Assembly (NCBI RefSeq): GCF_014650875.1
Contig: NZ_BMVU01000015.1
Span: 62,001 to 126,000, forward strand
DNA length: 64,000 nt
Reading direction: 5' to 3'
DNA from: Streptomyces minutiscleroticus
GTDB lineage: Bacteria > Actinomycetota > Actinomycetes > Streptomycetales > Streptomycetaceae
The position numbers were made by a program, and so were the translations under genes. Numbering within the stretch: position 1 is the stretch's first letter; the number at the start of each line of letters is the position of its first letter. Shown piece by piece: positions 8,778-17,464 of the stretch. Below the pieces are notes generated by a model. It made no database searches. It worked only from the letters and a program-made list of their open reading frames with translations, and was not told the DNA's origin.

Positions 8778-8960
8778 TCAGCGGCCGAGTTCCTTGCGGG
8801 TGACGCGGCGCAGCCTGTGCCGCTGCGAGGGGTCCAGCATGAGGTAGGCGGCCGCGGGGACGCCCAGCACGATCAGGAGCGCGGCCCACCAGGGGAGCCA
8901 TATCAGCAGGATGAACCCGGCCGCCGCACCTCCTGCGGCGATCTTCGCCTTCTTCGACAT
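8778..8960 (-). CDS. Small membrane protein (60 residues)
   Basis: A 60-residue protein with a basic start (MSKKAKIAAGG), two closely spaced hydrophobic stretches (about residues 11-24 and 26-42: FILLIWLPWWAALLIVLGV) and a basic tail (RHRLRRVTRKELGR). It is most likely a small integral membrane protein of one hairpin. The function is unknown. GAAGGAGG lies just before the ATG on the minus strand (plus-strand 8969-8976), which supports both the start and the gene. Confidence 0.75.
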   Translation of the reverse strand: MSKKAKIAAGGAAAGFILLIWLPWWAALLIVLGVPAAAYLMLDPSQRHRLRRVTRKELGR

Positions 8961-9167
8961 GTGCGTCGCCTCCTTCGCGGTCGTCGCCGCTCTCTTCTGT
9001 GGGAACGGGCGTGCGCTTCGCCCGGTTCCGCACCGCGGCCCTGATACGTCCCCGAGACGCCCCCTACGGGACGCTGAGAGCGGGCGGCCCTCCGGCGGGA
9101 AGCCGAAAAGTACGCGCCTTCGCGACGCAGGGAGCCGTCACGCGCGCGGGCGCCCGACGTCCGTCCC

Positions 9168-10025
9168 TCACTCCAGCGGTCGCGTGAGTGTGCGTCCGCC
9201 GTCCCCGATGTCGGCAGCCAGGCTGCACGCGACGGCGTCGATGCCCGCCTCGAAGCCTGCGGAGTCCGGATACTGCACCAGGGTGCCGCGCACGGTGCCC
9301 GCCGGCTGCCGGGCCGCCTTGCGCTCCAGGAGGCCCTCGCACAGCGCGGACGCCGCCTTCGCGATGGCGGCGTCGGTCGAGCGGGCGCCTTCGAGCTCGG
9401 TCACCTCCACGACTTCCGCGTCGTGGGGCGCACTGCACGGGCGCCTGGTGGCCCGGCCGGGTTCGTCCTCGCTCGTGTCGAAGCAGTCGCCGGCCCTCAG
9501 CAGGTAGTACGGCACATCGTCCCCGGCGGGCGACGGAGGCGGTGACTGCGTGGCGTAGGGGTCCGCGGGCGGGCCGGACGGCGCGGTGGGCACCTGGTCC
9601 GGAGGCGTCGGCGACGGTGCGGGCGCACGGTCCGCGGTCCGGGCGCTCCCGGCGGACGGCCTCTGCTCCACCGGGCCGTTCCCGGAGGTGGCCACGAGGA
9701 CGACGGCGGCGATCGCGCCGACGGCCACGACGGCGGCGAGTACCAGGAGGAGCACGTTCCGTCCTCTTCCGGACCCACGCGGAGGACCGTCTTCCGGTCC
9801 GCCCGGAGAACCCGGCGATCGTCCCTGAGGAGGTTTTCCTCCGTCGCCTTCACAGGACGGACCGGATCCCCTGGGAGGCGGCCCGTATCCGCCTGCGGGC
9901 GGAGGGCCGAAAGCGCCCGGGAGCGGGCCGAAGGCGCCCGGCGACGGGCCGGGCCCGCCGCCCGAGGGCGGCGGACCGGTCGACGGCCGGGGAGGCCGAG
10001 GCGGTGGCGGTGGCGGTGTGGCCAT
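9168..10025 (-). CDS. Membrane-anchored Pro-rich protein with septum-formation-like extracytoplasmic domain
   Basis: A 285-residue bitopic protein. Residues 1-85 are Pro/Gly-rich with repeated PPP, GAFGP and GYGPPP. One membrane helix follows (NVLLLVLAAVVAVGAIAAVVLV), then a Pro/Ser/Thr linker and an outside domain of about 115 residues. That domain has RAGDCFDTSE, RRPCSAPHDAEVVEV and a conserved late Cys pair (ALCEGLL, DAVACSLA). This GDCF...PC..PHDAEV pattern is that of the septum formation (PF13845-like) domain. The start at 10025 gives MATPPPPP. Its cellular role is unproven. Confidence 0.72.
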   Translation of the reverse strand: MATPPPPPPRPPRPSTGPPPSGGGPGPSPGAFGPLPGAFGPPPAGGYGPPPRGSGPSCEGDGGKPPQGRSPGSPGGPEDGPPRGSGRGRNVLLLVLAAVVAVGAIAAVVLVATSGNGPVEQRPSAGSARTADRAPAPSPTPPDQVPTAPSGPPADPYATQSPPPSPAGDDVPYYLLRAGDCFDTSEDEPGRATRRPCSAPHDAEVVEVTELEGARSTDAAIAKAASALCEGLLERKAARQPAGTVRGTLVQYPDSAGFEAGIDAVACSLAADIGDGGRTLTRPLE

Positions 10026-10146
10026 ACCACCAAGGGTCGCCTCGAAGCGACCGGCCGGCGCCCCCGTACGCGGCTCGGAACGGACCCGTGCCATGGATCG
10101 CACGGTTCCGGAACTCCCCGCGCGCAGGGGGCCGCCGGCCAGGGGA

Positions 10147-11313
10147 CTAGCCGCGCGCGCCCAGCAGGTGGTCCATGGCCAGCTGGTCCAGCCGCTCGAA
10201 GGCCATGCCGCGCTCCGCGGCCGCGTCGACGTCGAACTCCTCGAAGGCCGTGCGGTCGGCGAGGAGCGCCTGCAGACCGTCCTCGGCGGTGGGCTGTGCG
10301 AGCTGGTCCAGGCGCGAGGCGCGCAGCGCCTCCTGGACCTCCGGGTCGGCGCGGAAGGCGGCCGCGCGCTCGCGCAGGATCAGGTAGTTGCGCATGCAGC
10401 CGGCGGCCGACGCCCACACACCGTCGAGGTCCTCGGTGCGCGGCGGCTTGAAGTCGAAGTGGCGCGGACCGGCGTACCCGGCGCTCTCCAGCAGGTCCAC
10501 CAGCCAGAAGGCGGCGCGCAGGTCACCGGCGCCGAAGCGCAGGTCCTGGTCGTACTTGATGCCGTTCTGGCCGTTGAGGTCGATGTGGAACAGCTTGCCC
10601 GCCCACAGGGCCTGGGCGATGCCGTGCGGGAAGTTCAGGCCGGCCATCTGCTCGTGGCCCACCTCGGGGTTGACGCCGTACAGCTCCGGGCGCTCCAGGC
10701 GCTCGATGAACGCCAGCGCGTGACCGACGGTCGGCAGCAGGATGTCGCCGCGCGGCTCGTTCGGCTTGGGCTCGATGGCGAACTTCAGGTCGTAGCCCTG
10801 GGAGGTCACGTACTCGCCCAGGAGGTCGAACGCCTCCTTCATCCGCTCCAGCGCCTCGCGCACGTCCTTGGCACCGCCCGACTCCGCGCCCTCGCGGCCG
10901 CCCCAGGCCACATAGGTCTCGGCCCCCAGCTCGGCGGCCAGGTCGATGTTGCGGATCGTCTTGCGCAGGGCGTAACGGCGCACGTCACGGTCGTTGGCGG
11001 TGAAGCCGCCGTCCTTGAACACCGGGTGCGTGAACAGGTTCGTCGTCGCCATCGGCACCTTCATCCCGGTGGCGTCCAGCGCCTGCCGGAAACGCTTGAT
11101 GTGCCCCTCGCGCTCGGCGTCGGTGGACCCGAACGGGATCAGGTCGTCGTCGTGGAAGGTGACTCCGTAGGCGCCCAGTTCCGACAGGCGCTGCACCGAC
11201 TCGACCGGGTCCAGGGCGCGCCGGGTGGCGTCGCCGAACGGGTCCCGCCCCTGCCATCCGACGGTCCACAGACCGAAGGAGAACTTGTCCTCGGGGGTGG
11301 GCTGGTAGTTCAT
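10147..11313 (-). CDS. xylA: Xylose isomerase (class I)
   Basis: A 388-residue class I, actinomycete-type xylose isomerase that interconverts D-xylose and D-xylulose (and D-glucose and D-fructose). The family's active-site residues are all visible: His54 and Asp57 (VTFHDDDLIP), Glu181 and Lys183 (AIEPKPNE), Glu217 and His220 (NPEVGHEQMAG), Asp245 (HIDLNGQ), Asp255/257 (YDQDLRFG) and Asp287 (FDFKPPR). Two divalent metals are expected. It is divergent from xylB across a 167-base gap, so one regulator could serve both, most likely the ROK protein encoded after xylB. Confidence 0.97.
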   Translation of the reverse strand: MNYQPTPEDKFSFGLWTVGWQGRDPFGDATRRALDPVESVQRLSELGAYGVTFHDDDLIPFGSTDAEREGHIKRFRQALDATGMKVPMATTNLFTHPVFKDGGFTANDRDVRRYALRKTIRNIDLAAELGAETYVAWGGREGAESGGAKDVREALERMKEAFDLLGEYVTSQGYDLKFAIEPKPNEPRGDILLPTVGHALAFIERLERPELYGVNPEVGHEQMAGLNFPHGIAQALWAGKLFHIDLNGQNGIKYDQDLRFGAGDLRAAFWLVDLLESAGYAGPRHFDFKPPRTEDLDGVWASAAGCMRNYLILRERAAAFRADPEVQEALRASRLDQLAQPTAEDGLQALLADRTAFEEFDVDAAAERGMAFERLDQLAMDHLLGARG

Positions 11314-11480
11314 GCCGCGGCTCCTTGCTTGCTCCGACTATTTCGTCATGGCGGTTTACAAATTAGTATGCGGACGCGCCTCTGGGAAGAGACCCCCAGT
11401 GCGAAACCCCGGACCGAACCGGTCCGGGCATCCGGAACAGCAGGCCGCATCCCGCAGAGCCGCGGAAGAGGGAGAGCCCG
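11314..11480. promoter_or_regulatory. Divergent xylA/xylB promoter region with AT-rich operator candidate
   Basis: The spacer holds the only clearly AT-rich string nearby, TTTACAAATTAGTA (11355-11368). Read on the minus strand it gives TACTAATTTGTAAA, similar to the TTAGTTTGTT half-site of XylR operators in other bacteria. A ROK-family regulator gene lies downstream of xylB, so binding here is a reasonable inference. A ribosome-binding site for xylB (GGAAGAGGGAGAG) lies at 11462-11474. Confidence 0.5.
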
Positions 11481-12920
11481 ATGTCAGCAGCCGAGGGTCC
11501 GCTCGTCGTCGGGGTGGACACGTCCACCCAGTCCACGAAGGCGCTGGTCGTCGACGTGGCGACCGGACAGGTGGTGGCGAGCGGCCAGGCGCCGCACACC
11601 GTCTCCTCCGGAGCCGGCCGTGAGAGCGACCCACGGCAGTGGTGGGACGCGCTGTGCGAGGCTCTGCGCCAGTGCGGGAGCGCGGCGCACGAGGCCGCCG
11701 CGGTGTCCGTGGGCGGCCAGCAGCACGGACTCGTCACGCTGGACGCGCACGGCGAGCCGGTGCGCCCGGCGCTGCTCTGGAACGACGTGCGCTCCGCTCC
11801 GCAGGCCCGCCGGCTGATCGAGGAGCTGGGCGGCCCGAAGGGCTGGGCCGAGCGCACCGGAAGCGTGCCCGCACCGTCGTTCACGGTCACCAAGTGGGCG
11901 TGGCTGGCCGAGCACGAGCCCGAGGCGCTCCGCGCGACCGCGGCCGTCCGGCTGCCGCACGACTACCTGACCGAGCGCCTCACCGGAGAGGGCACCACCG
12001 ACCGCGGGGACGCCTCCGGTACCGGATGGTGGGCCTCCGCCACGGAGGCGTACGACGAGGAGACCCTCGCCCACGTGGGCCTCGACCCGGCGCTGCTCCC
12101 CCGGATGGTGCGCCCCGGGGAGGTCGCCGGAACCGTACGGGCCAGTGACGAGCTGCCCTTCTCCCCGGGCACGCTGGTCGCGGCGGGCACCGGCGACAAC
12201 GCCGCCGCGGCGCTCGGGCTCGGGCTGCTCCCCGGCACCCCGGTCCTCAGCCTGGGCACCTCAGGCACGGTGTACGCCGTCTCGACGCGCCGCCCGGCCG
12301 ACCCGACCGGCACGGTGGCCGGTTTCGCCGACGCGCGCGGCGACTGGCTGCCCCTGGCCTGCACCCTGAACTGCACGCTCGCCGTCGACCGGGTGGCCGC
12401 CCTCCTGGGCGTCGACCGTGAGGCCGTCGAGCCGGGCACGAGCGTGACCCTGCTGCCCTTCCTGGACGGCGAGCGCACCCCCGACCTGCCGCACGCGTCC
12501 GGCGTCCTGCACGGCCTGCGGCACGACACGACCCGCGGGCAGCTGCTCCAGGCCGCGTACGACGGAGCCGTCCACGCCCTGCTGGGCGCGCTGGACCTGG
12601 TGCTGGACGAGGACGCCGACCGCACCGCGCCGCTGCTGCTCATCGGCGGGGGTGCGCGCGGGACGGCCTGGCAGGAGACGGTGCGCCGGCTGTCGGGGCG
12701 GCCCGTGCAGGTGCCCGAGGCCAGGGAGCTGGTCGCGCTCGGTGCCGCGGCGCAGGCCGCGGGCCTGCTGACCGGCGAGGACCCGGCCGCGGTGGCCCGG
12801 CGCTGGGAGACGGCGCGCGGGCCGGTGCTGGACGCCGTGGAGCGGGACGAGGCGGCGCTCGCCAGGATCAGCGGGGTACTCTCCGACGCGGGCCCGCTGC
12901 TGGAGCGCGGCACGGACTGA
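11481..12920 (+). CDS. xylB: Xylulokinase
   Basis: A 479-residue FGGY-family kinase that phosphorylates D-xylulose to D-xylulose 5-phosphate for the pentose phosphate pathway. The N-terminal ATPase-fold signature is GVDTSTQSTKALVVD (residues 11-25). SVGGQQHGLV and LLWNDVRS bind the sugar. FSPGTLVAAGTGDNAAAALG and LLLIGGGARGTAWQE are the FGGY C-terminal and adenosine motifs. The length is normal for XylB. It is divergent from xylA and followed after 86 bases by a ROK regulator, a typical xylose locus. Confidence 0.95.
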   Translation: MSAAEGPLVVGVDTSTQSTKALVVDVATGQVVASGQAPHTVSSGAGRESDPRQWWDALCEALRQCGSAAHEAAAVSVGGQQHGLVTLDAHGEPVRPALLWNDVRSAPQARRLIEELGGPKGWAERTGSVPAPSFTVTKWAWLAEHEPEALRATAAVRLPHDYLTERLTGEGTTDRGDASGTGWWASATEAYDEETLAHVGLDPALLPRMVRPGEVAGTVRASDELPFSPGTLVAAGTGDNAAAALGLGLLPGTPVLSLGTSGTVYAVSTRRPADPTGTVAGFADARGDWLPLACTLNCTLAVDRVAALLGVDREAVEPGTSVTLLPFLDGERTPDLPHASGVLHGLRHDTTRGQLLQAAYDGAVHALLGALDLVLDEDADRTAPLLLIGGGARGTAWQETVRRLSGRPVQVPEARELVALGAAAQAAGLLTGEDPAAVARRWETARGPVLDAVERDEAALARISGVLSDAGPLLERGTD

Positions 12921-13006
12921 CGCACCGCCCCGAGGACGCGAGGCGCCGCCACGCACGGAACCAGGCCGGTCCCGGAGGGGCCGGCCGGACGAGGACTGAC
13001 GGAGGC

Positions 13007-14248
13007 ATGACCCCACCGCCGCACGAGGACCGGCCGCCGCTGGCGGGCTCGCTGGAGTGGGGCGACCCCCGCCGCGCGGGCCGCCGCCTGCCCGACACCC
13101 AGCAGGGGATGCGCCGCCGCAACCTGTCCCGGGTGATGCACGCGGTCCGCGAGGAGGGCCCGCTGTCACGGGCCGCGGTAGCCTCGCGCATCGGTCTCAC
13201 GCGCGCGGCCGTGTCGACGCTGGTGGACGAACTGATCCGGTCGGGACTGCTGGAGGAGCTGGGTCCGGAGCGGCCGAGCCGGGTGGGCCGGCCCGGGTCG
13301 GCGCTCGCCGTCAGCGGGAGCGGGCCGTGCGGGATCGGCGCGGAGGTCGGGGTCGACCACCTCGCGGTGTGCGCCGTCGACCTGCGCGGCGAGGTGCGGG
13401 CGCGGGCGGTGCGGCACGGCACCAACCGCGGCCGCGCGTCCGGACCGGTACTGCGGGAACTCACCGCGCTGATACGGCAGGTCGCCGCCGAGTCGGAGCG
13501 GGAGGGGCTGTCGCCCGCCGGTCTGGCGGTCGCCGTGCCGGGTCTGGTCGCGCGCGACGCCCGGACCGTGGTGCGCGCCCCGAACCTCGGCTGGCACGAC
13601 ACGGACCTCGGCCCGCTGCTCCCCGACGACCTGCCGCTGACCGTGGACAACGAGGCCAACTTCGGCGGTCTGGCGGAGCTGTGGCTCAACGAGGCGGCGC
13701 CGCGCGACTTCGTGCACGTCTCGGCGGAGATCGGCATCGGCGGGGCCGTCGTCGTGGACGGGCGGCTGCTGCGGGGGACGCGCGGCTTCGCGGGCGAGCT
13801 GGGACACGTTCCGGTCCGGCCCGAGGGCCCGGCCTGCGTCTGCGGCGGACGGGGCTGCCTGGAGCAGTACGCGGGCGAGGAGGCCGTGCTGCGCGCGGCC
13901 GGCCTGGAACCGGTCGGGAACCGCGTCGGGCTGCTGGCCGAGCGGGCCGCGCAGGGCGACAAGGACGTGCGGCGCGCGCTGCGCGGAGCGGGCACGGCCC
14001 TCGGCGTCGCGCTGACCGGCGCGGTCAACCTGCTCGACCCGCAGGCGGTGGTGCTGGGCGGGGCGCTCTCCGACCTCGCGCCGTGGCTGCTGCCCGCGCT
14101 GGAGCGCGAGCTGGCACGGCGCTCGGCGGGACCCGTCTGCGCGGTGTCGGTCTCCCGGCTCGGGCCGCAGGGGCCGCTGCTGGGCGCGGCGCACTCGGTG
14201 GTGCGGGCGGTCCTGGACGATCCTGCGACGGTGGGCGGCGCAGCGTAG
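13007..14248 (+). CDS. ROK-family transcriptional regulator (XylR-like)
   Basis: A 413-residue ROK repressor: an N-terminal winged helix-turn-helix (about residues 36-90, NLSRVMHAVREEGPLSRAAV and LTRAAVSTLVDELI) followed by a sugar-kinase-like ROK domain. Sensor motifs are TVDNEANFGGLAEL, GELGHVPV and the zinc-binding CVCGGRGCLEQ. By position it is the best candidate to repress xylA and xylB and to respond to xylose or a phosphosugar; the ligand is inference. ATG at 13007 follows ACGGAGGC. The 30 residues before the helix-turn-helix are poorly conserved. Confidence 0.9.
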   Translation: MTPPPHEDRPPLAGSLEWGDPRRAGRRLPDTQQGMRRRNLSRVMHAVREEGPLSRAAVASRIGLTRAAVSTLVDELIRSGLLEELGPERPSRVGRPGSALAVSGSGPCGIGAEVGVDHLAVCAVDLRGEVRARAVRHGTNRGRASGPVLRELTALIRQVAAESEREGLSPAGLAVAVPGLVARDARTVVRAPNLGWHDTDLGPLLPDDLPLTVDNEANFGGLAELWLNEAAPRDFVHVSAEIGIGGAVVVDGRLLRGTRGFAGELGHVPVRPEGPACVCGGRGCLEQYAGEEAVLRAAGLEPVGNRVGLLAERAAQGDKDVRRALRGAGTALGVALTGAVNLLDPQAVVLGGALSDLAPWLLPALERELARRSAGPVCAVSVSRLGPQGPLLGAAHSVVRAVLDDPATVGGAA

Positions 14249-14964
14249 TCCCGCATAGTCCCGGCGCATAGGAACCCCGACCTTTCACGGCACCAATCCC
14301 CCGAAAGCGTGGCGCGGTTGTCCACAGTTGCGGGTGTGTCCACCAGCGCGGCCGGCGCCCTTTCAGCCCACGCGGCGAACACCTACCGTGAAACCACGCG
14401 AGGCACCGCCGGCAGGTGAGCGGCGGTGGCGCCCTCGGGACGGCACGCGGCGCTCCGGTGCCCATGCGCCGCTGCTTCCCCGTCCCGAGCGTCCGAGCGC
14501 GCGGCCGGAACGGCACGTGGCCGCACCGCTCCGCACCCGCCTCGCCACGACCTTCCCGGTACGCCCCTGTCCCACGACACCCGACGTCCGCCCGCCCCCA
14601 CGACATCCGGCAGACCCGGAACATCCCTTCACGACATCCGGCAGACCCGGAACACCCGCTCCCGACATCCTCCGGACAGCCAGGACAACCCGGGCCGTCC
14701 GGACTGCACGGACCGTCCGGACCACCCGGACGCAGGTCGGCACGGTCGCGGAGCGGCGACGGCCGCCGTCCGGCGGGGCCGCATGTGCCCTTCCGGTCGC
14801 CCACCCGTCACAGCCACGCGCATCCGCCGTCGCACCCACACATCAGCACGGCCGCGCACCCGGGCAACCGCAACACCCGGGGCGGTCGTCACCGAACCGT
14901 ACGGACGGCGCCCCGCTGACCGGAGGCGCCGTGGACCACTGTTCCCCAGCGAGAGGCAGGTCCC
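14249..14964. repeat. 715-base spacer with 31-bp repeats
   Basis: No believable gene is present, although long Pro/Arg-rich frames run through on both strands. CACGACATCCGGCAGACCCG followed by GAACA occurs at 14599-14629 and 14630-14660, a 31-bp tandem pair with three late mismatches. A third, shorter copy begins CGACATCCTCCGG near 14663. Related but more diverged strings lie upstream (14550-14590). The spacer must also hold the promoter of the secreted amidase gene. Confidence 0.6.
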
Positions 14965-15564
14965 ATGGACCGCGGCAGATCACTCCCCAGCCGGCGACGG
15001 GTGCTGCAGGGCGCCGCGCTCGCCGCCGTCCCCTACGCGTTGCTGCCCCATCCCCGGGCCGGCGCGCAGCCCCGGTCGGAGGACTACCCTCCGGCCGAGT
15101 GGACAGCGGCGAGCAGTTCCAACCGCACGTCGGCCAACCGTCCCACCAGCCATCCCATCAATCTAGTGATCATCCACGTGACTCAGGAGACGTACGCCAA
15201 GACCCTCGAGATCTTCCGGAACCCGGCGAAGAAGGTGTCCGCCCACTACGTGGTGCGGTCCGCCGACGGCCACGTCGCGCAGATGGTGCGGGACCGCGAC
15301 ATCGCGTGGCACGCGGGCAACTGGAACCACAACGCCCGCAGCATCGGCATCGAGCACGAAGGGTGGGTCGACCAGCCCGCGTACTTCACGGACGACATGT
15401 ACGAGCAGTCAGCGAGACTCACCGCGGCGATCTGCGCCCGGTACCGCATACCCGTCGACCGGTCGCACATCATCGGCCACCACGAGGTGCCGGGCACCGA
15501 CCACACCGACCCGGGCCGGCACTGGGACTGGAGACGCTACATGAAACTGATCAAAACCGTCTGA
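14965..15564 (+). CDS. Secreted N-acetylmuramoyl-L-alanine amidase (Amidase_2, Tat signal)
   Basis: A 199-residue peptidoglycan amidase. The N-terminus is a twin-arginine signal (SRRRVLQG at residues 9-16, then a hydrophobic core ending near ARAGAQ), so export by Tat is predicted. The Amidase_2 fold follows, with His71 (IIHVTQETY) and the GHHEVPGTDHTDPG segment (171-184, including His180) as zinc ligands. AWHAGNWNHNARSIGIEHEG is the usual family core. It cleaves the amide between muramic acid and the stem peptide outside the cell. Its stop region seeds a 21-bp repeat. Confidence 0.9.
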   Translation: MDRGRSLPSRRRVLQGAALAAVPYALLPHPRAGAQPRSEDYPPAEWTAASSSNRTSANRPTSHPINLVIIHVTQETYAKTLEIFRNPAKKVSAHYVVRSADGHVAQMVRDRDIAWHAGNWNHNARSIGIEHEGWVDQPAYFTDDMYEQSARLTAAICARYRIPVDRSHIIGHHEVPGTDHTDPGRHWDWRRYMKLIKTV

Positions 15565-15710
15565 CGGCGTGCCCCGGGCCCGTCTCCCACGGCGGACCCG
15601 GGCCCCTGTCCGACAGCACGCCGAGTCCGTCCGACAGCACGCCGAGTGTGTCCGACAGCACGCCGAGTGTGTCCGACGGTGTGCCTGGGCCCGTCCCACG
15701 GCGGGCGCGG
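15559..15710. repeat. 21-bp tandem repeat flanked by copies of the amidase gene end
   Basis: Three near-identical units of TCCGACAGCACGCCGAG plus four bases lie at 15609-15629, 15630-15650 and 15651-15671, with a fourth diverged unit at 15672-15692. That fourth unit reads TCCGACGGTGTGCC then TGGGCCCGTC. It is a close copy of the amidase gene end, which reads GTCTGACGGCGTGCC then CCGGGCCCGTC at 15559, with the stop TGA changed to CGA. The repeat therefore seems to derive from the gene's own terminus. Confidence 0.8.
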
Positions 15711-15850
15711 GCCAGCCCGACGGCGGGCCCCGGCGCCGTACGGCCCGCTCCCGCTGTGACGGGGCCACGAGGACCACGGTCACGACGCTTGTCCACGCGC
15801 GCACGCTGCGTGACGATGTCCGCAGCTGCATCGCGCACCGGGAGGCCGAG

Positions 15851-17128
15851 TTGACCGATTCGTGGGTGGCCCTGGAACCGGGCACCGACCCCGTCGAGCG
15901 GGTGCGGGTACTGCGCCGGGCGCACGAGGCGTTCACCTCGGCGGGCACCGTGTCCCGGCCGGTGCGGTCCGTGGTGGCCGACTCGTGGCGGCGGTCGGCG
16001 CGGGCCGGTGTCGGTCCCGACGGCACCGCGCCCGTGGAACTCGCGGACGGCGACCTCGGCTCCTACCGCGCGGAGCATCCGCTGGCGCGGGTGATGCCGC
16101 TGTTCCGTGAACTCGTGGGCACCTTCGCGGCGGACGGCGAGCATCTGATGGCGGTGTGCGACGCGCACGGCAGACTGCTGTGGGTCGAAGGGCACGCGGG
16201 AGCGCGGCGGCGCGCGGACCGCATGAACTTCGTACCGGGTGCGCGCTGGGCGGAGTCGGCCGTCGGGACGAACGCGCCCGGTACGGCGGTCGCGCTCGAC
16301 CGGCCGGTTCAGGTCTTCGCCGCGGAGCACTTCGCGCGGCGGGTCCAGCCCTGGACGTGCGCGGCGGCTCCGGTGCACGACCCGCGCACCGGGCGGCTGC
16401 TGGGCGCGGTCGACATCACCGGCGGCGACGGGCTGGCGCATCCGCACAGTCTGGCGTTCGTCCAGGCGGTGGCGCGGGCCGCCGAGTCGCAGCTGGCCCT
16501 GCTGGCGCCGGCCGCGGCTCCGTCCGGGGCGCTCGGACTGACCGTCCTCGGACGGGACGAGGCGCTGCTGCTGGTGGACGGCCGCCGGGTGCGGCTGAGC
16601 CGCCGGCACAGCGAGATCCTGGTGCTGCTGTCCCGGCACCCTGAGGGGCTGACCGGCGACGAGCTGCTGTGCGCGCTGTACGAGGACGAGTCGGTGACGC
16701 CGGTGACGCTGCGGGCCGAACTGGCGCGGCTGCGCCGTCTGCTCGGTCCCGGTGTGCTCGGTTCGCGGCCGTACCGGCTGACCGTACCGGTGGAGTCCGA
16801 CCTGGCGGCCGTGGAGCGCAGGCTGGAGACCGGCGCCGTCACGGCGGCGGCGACCGCCTACGCCGGTCCCGTGCTCCCCGCCTCGCAGGCCCCGGCGGTG
16901 GCCAGACTGCGCCGGCGGCTCGCCGACGGGCTGCGGACGGCGCTGATCGCGCGCCGCGACCCGGACCTGCTGGCGGACTGGGCACGCGCGCCATGGGGCG
17001 AGGACGATCTCGACGTGTGGCGGGCGCTCGCGGCGCTGCGGCCGACGGCCGCCGTCCGGAGCCGGCTGGCGGAGCTGGAGGCCGAGTTCGCGGCACCGCC
17101 CGGCCGCCTGCCGGCACCACCCCGCTGA
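15851..17128 (+). CDS. GAF-domain regulator (AcoR-like) beside aldehyde dehydrogenase
   Basis: A 425-residue putative regulator. Residues about 25-200 form the AcoR-type sensor: SVVADSWRRSARAGV, then a GAF domain with LMAVCDAHGRLLWVEGH, ESAVGTNAPGTAVA and FSRRVQPW-like FARRVQPWTCAAAPVHDP. The C-terminal part (SRRHSEILVLLSRHPEGL, VTLRAELARLRRLLG) looks like a winged-helix DNA-binding unit instead of the usual AAA+ and Fis domains. It likely activates the downstream aldehyde dehydrogenase. No ATG or GTG in frame fits; TTG at 15851 has GGGAGG at 15840-15845 and gives MTDSWVALEPG. Confidence 0.75.
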   Translation: MTDSWVALEPGTDPVERVRVLRRAHEAFTSAGTVSRPVRSVVADSWRRSARAGVGPDGTAPVELADGDLGSYRAEHPLARVMPLFRELVGTFAADGEHLMAVCDAHGRLLWVEGHAGARRRADRMNFVPGARWAESAVGTNAPGTAVALDRPVQVFAAEHFARRVQPWTCAAAPVHDPRTGRLLGAVDITGGDGLAHPHSLAFVQAVARAAESQLALLAPAAAPSGALGLTVLGRDEALLLVDGRRVRLSRRHSEILVLLSRHPEGLTGDELLCALYEDESVTPVTLRAELARLRRLLGPGVLGSRPYRLTVPVESDLAAVERRLETGAVTAAATAYAGPVLPASQAPAVARLRRRLADGLRTALIARRDPDLLADWARAPWGEDDLDVWRALAALRPTAAVRSRLAELEAEFAAPPGRLPAPPR

Positions 17129-17190
17129 GCAACGCCCGCCGCTCCCCGAGCCGGGCCGGGCCGGGCCGCATCACCATCGGACACCGCCCT

Positions 17191-17305
17191 GGCCCGGTGC
17201 CACGTACCGCCCCGGACCGGTGTCGCGCACCACCCAAGACCGGTGTCGCGTACCGCCCCGGGCCGGTGTCGCGCACCACCGCGGGCCGGCGCGCGACACC
17301 GGTCG
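17191..17305. repeat. 23-bp tandem repeat, 4-5 units
   Basis: Units begin at 17191, 17214, 17237, 17260 and 17283 (diverged). The core is ACCGGTGTCGCGCACCACC or ACCGGTGTCGCGTACCGCC, the two versions alternating, so a 46-bp higher-order period is visible. It lies 63 bases after the GAF regulator stop and before the aldehyde dehydrogenase promoter, in a 336-base spacer that holds no gene. Confidence 0.85.
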
Positions 17306-17377
17306 GTGGTTCCAGCTCGCTGCGGGGGTGGGTTTCCGGGACCGTCGTCCTGGGTCAGTGGCCCGCGTCACACTCTC

Positions 17378-17400
17378 GCAACGTGGTTGCAACGTACGCG
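17378..17400. promoter_or_regulatory. Operator candidate upstream of aldehyde dehydrogenase
   Basis: GCAACGTGGTTGC (17378-17390) is a palindrome with arms GCAAC and GTTGC. The heptamer GCAACGT repeats at 17378 and 17389, an 11-bp (one helical turn) spacing. AACGTACGCGTT (17391-17402) is a further weak dyad. It lies 65-87 bases before the aldehyde dehydrogenase ATG, a likely promoter position. Binding by the adjacent GAF regulator is inferred from location only. Confidence 0.5.
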
Positions 17401-17464
17401 TTCCTAGCCTCGCGTCGAGAGCTGCCCAACGGCGGGCGGCACGGCCCCGGGAGGACGAGCAAGC

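Noticed and set aside
10018..11817. A 599-codon plus-strand frame antisense to xylA
   Set aside because: Shadow of xylA, whose protein has every catalytic residue.
13007..14248. Calling the ROK protein a glucokinase
   Set aside because: It has an N-terminal helix-turn-helix and lies in the xylose locus, so a regulator is the better call.
15672..15850. An N-terminal extension of the GAF regulator through the 21-bp repeat
   Set aside because: No in-frame ATG or GTG with a ribosome-binding site and no conserved sequence; TTG at 15851 fits better.
14328..15854. A 508-codon open frame on the plus strand covering the spacer, the amidase region and the 21-bp repeat
   Set aside because: Out of frame with the real amidase gene, Arg/Pro-rich, resembles no family; a by-product of high GC.
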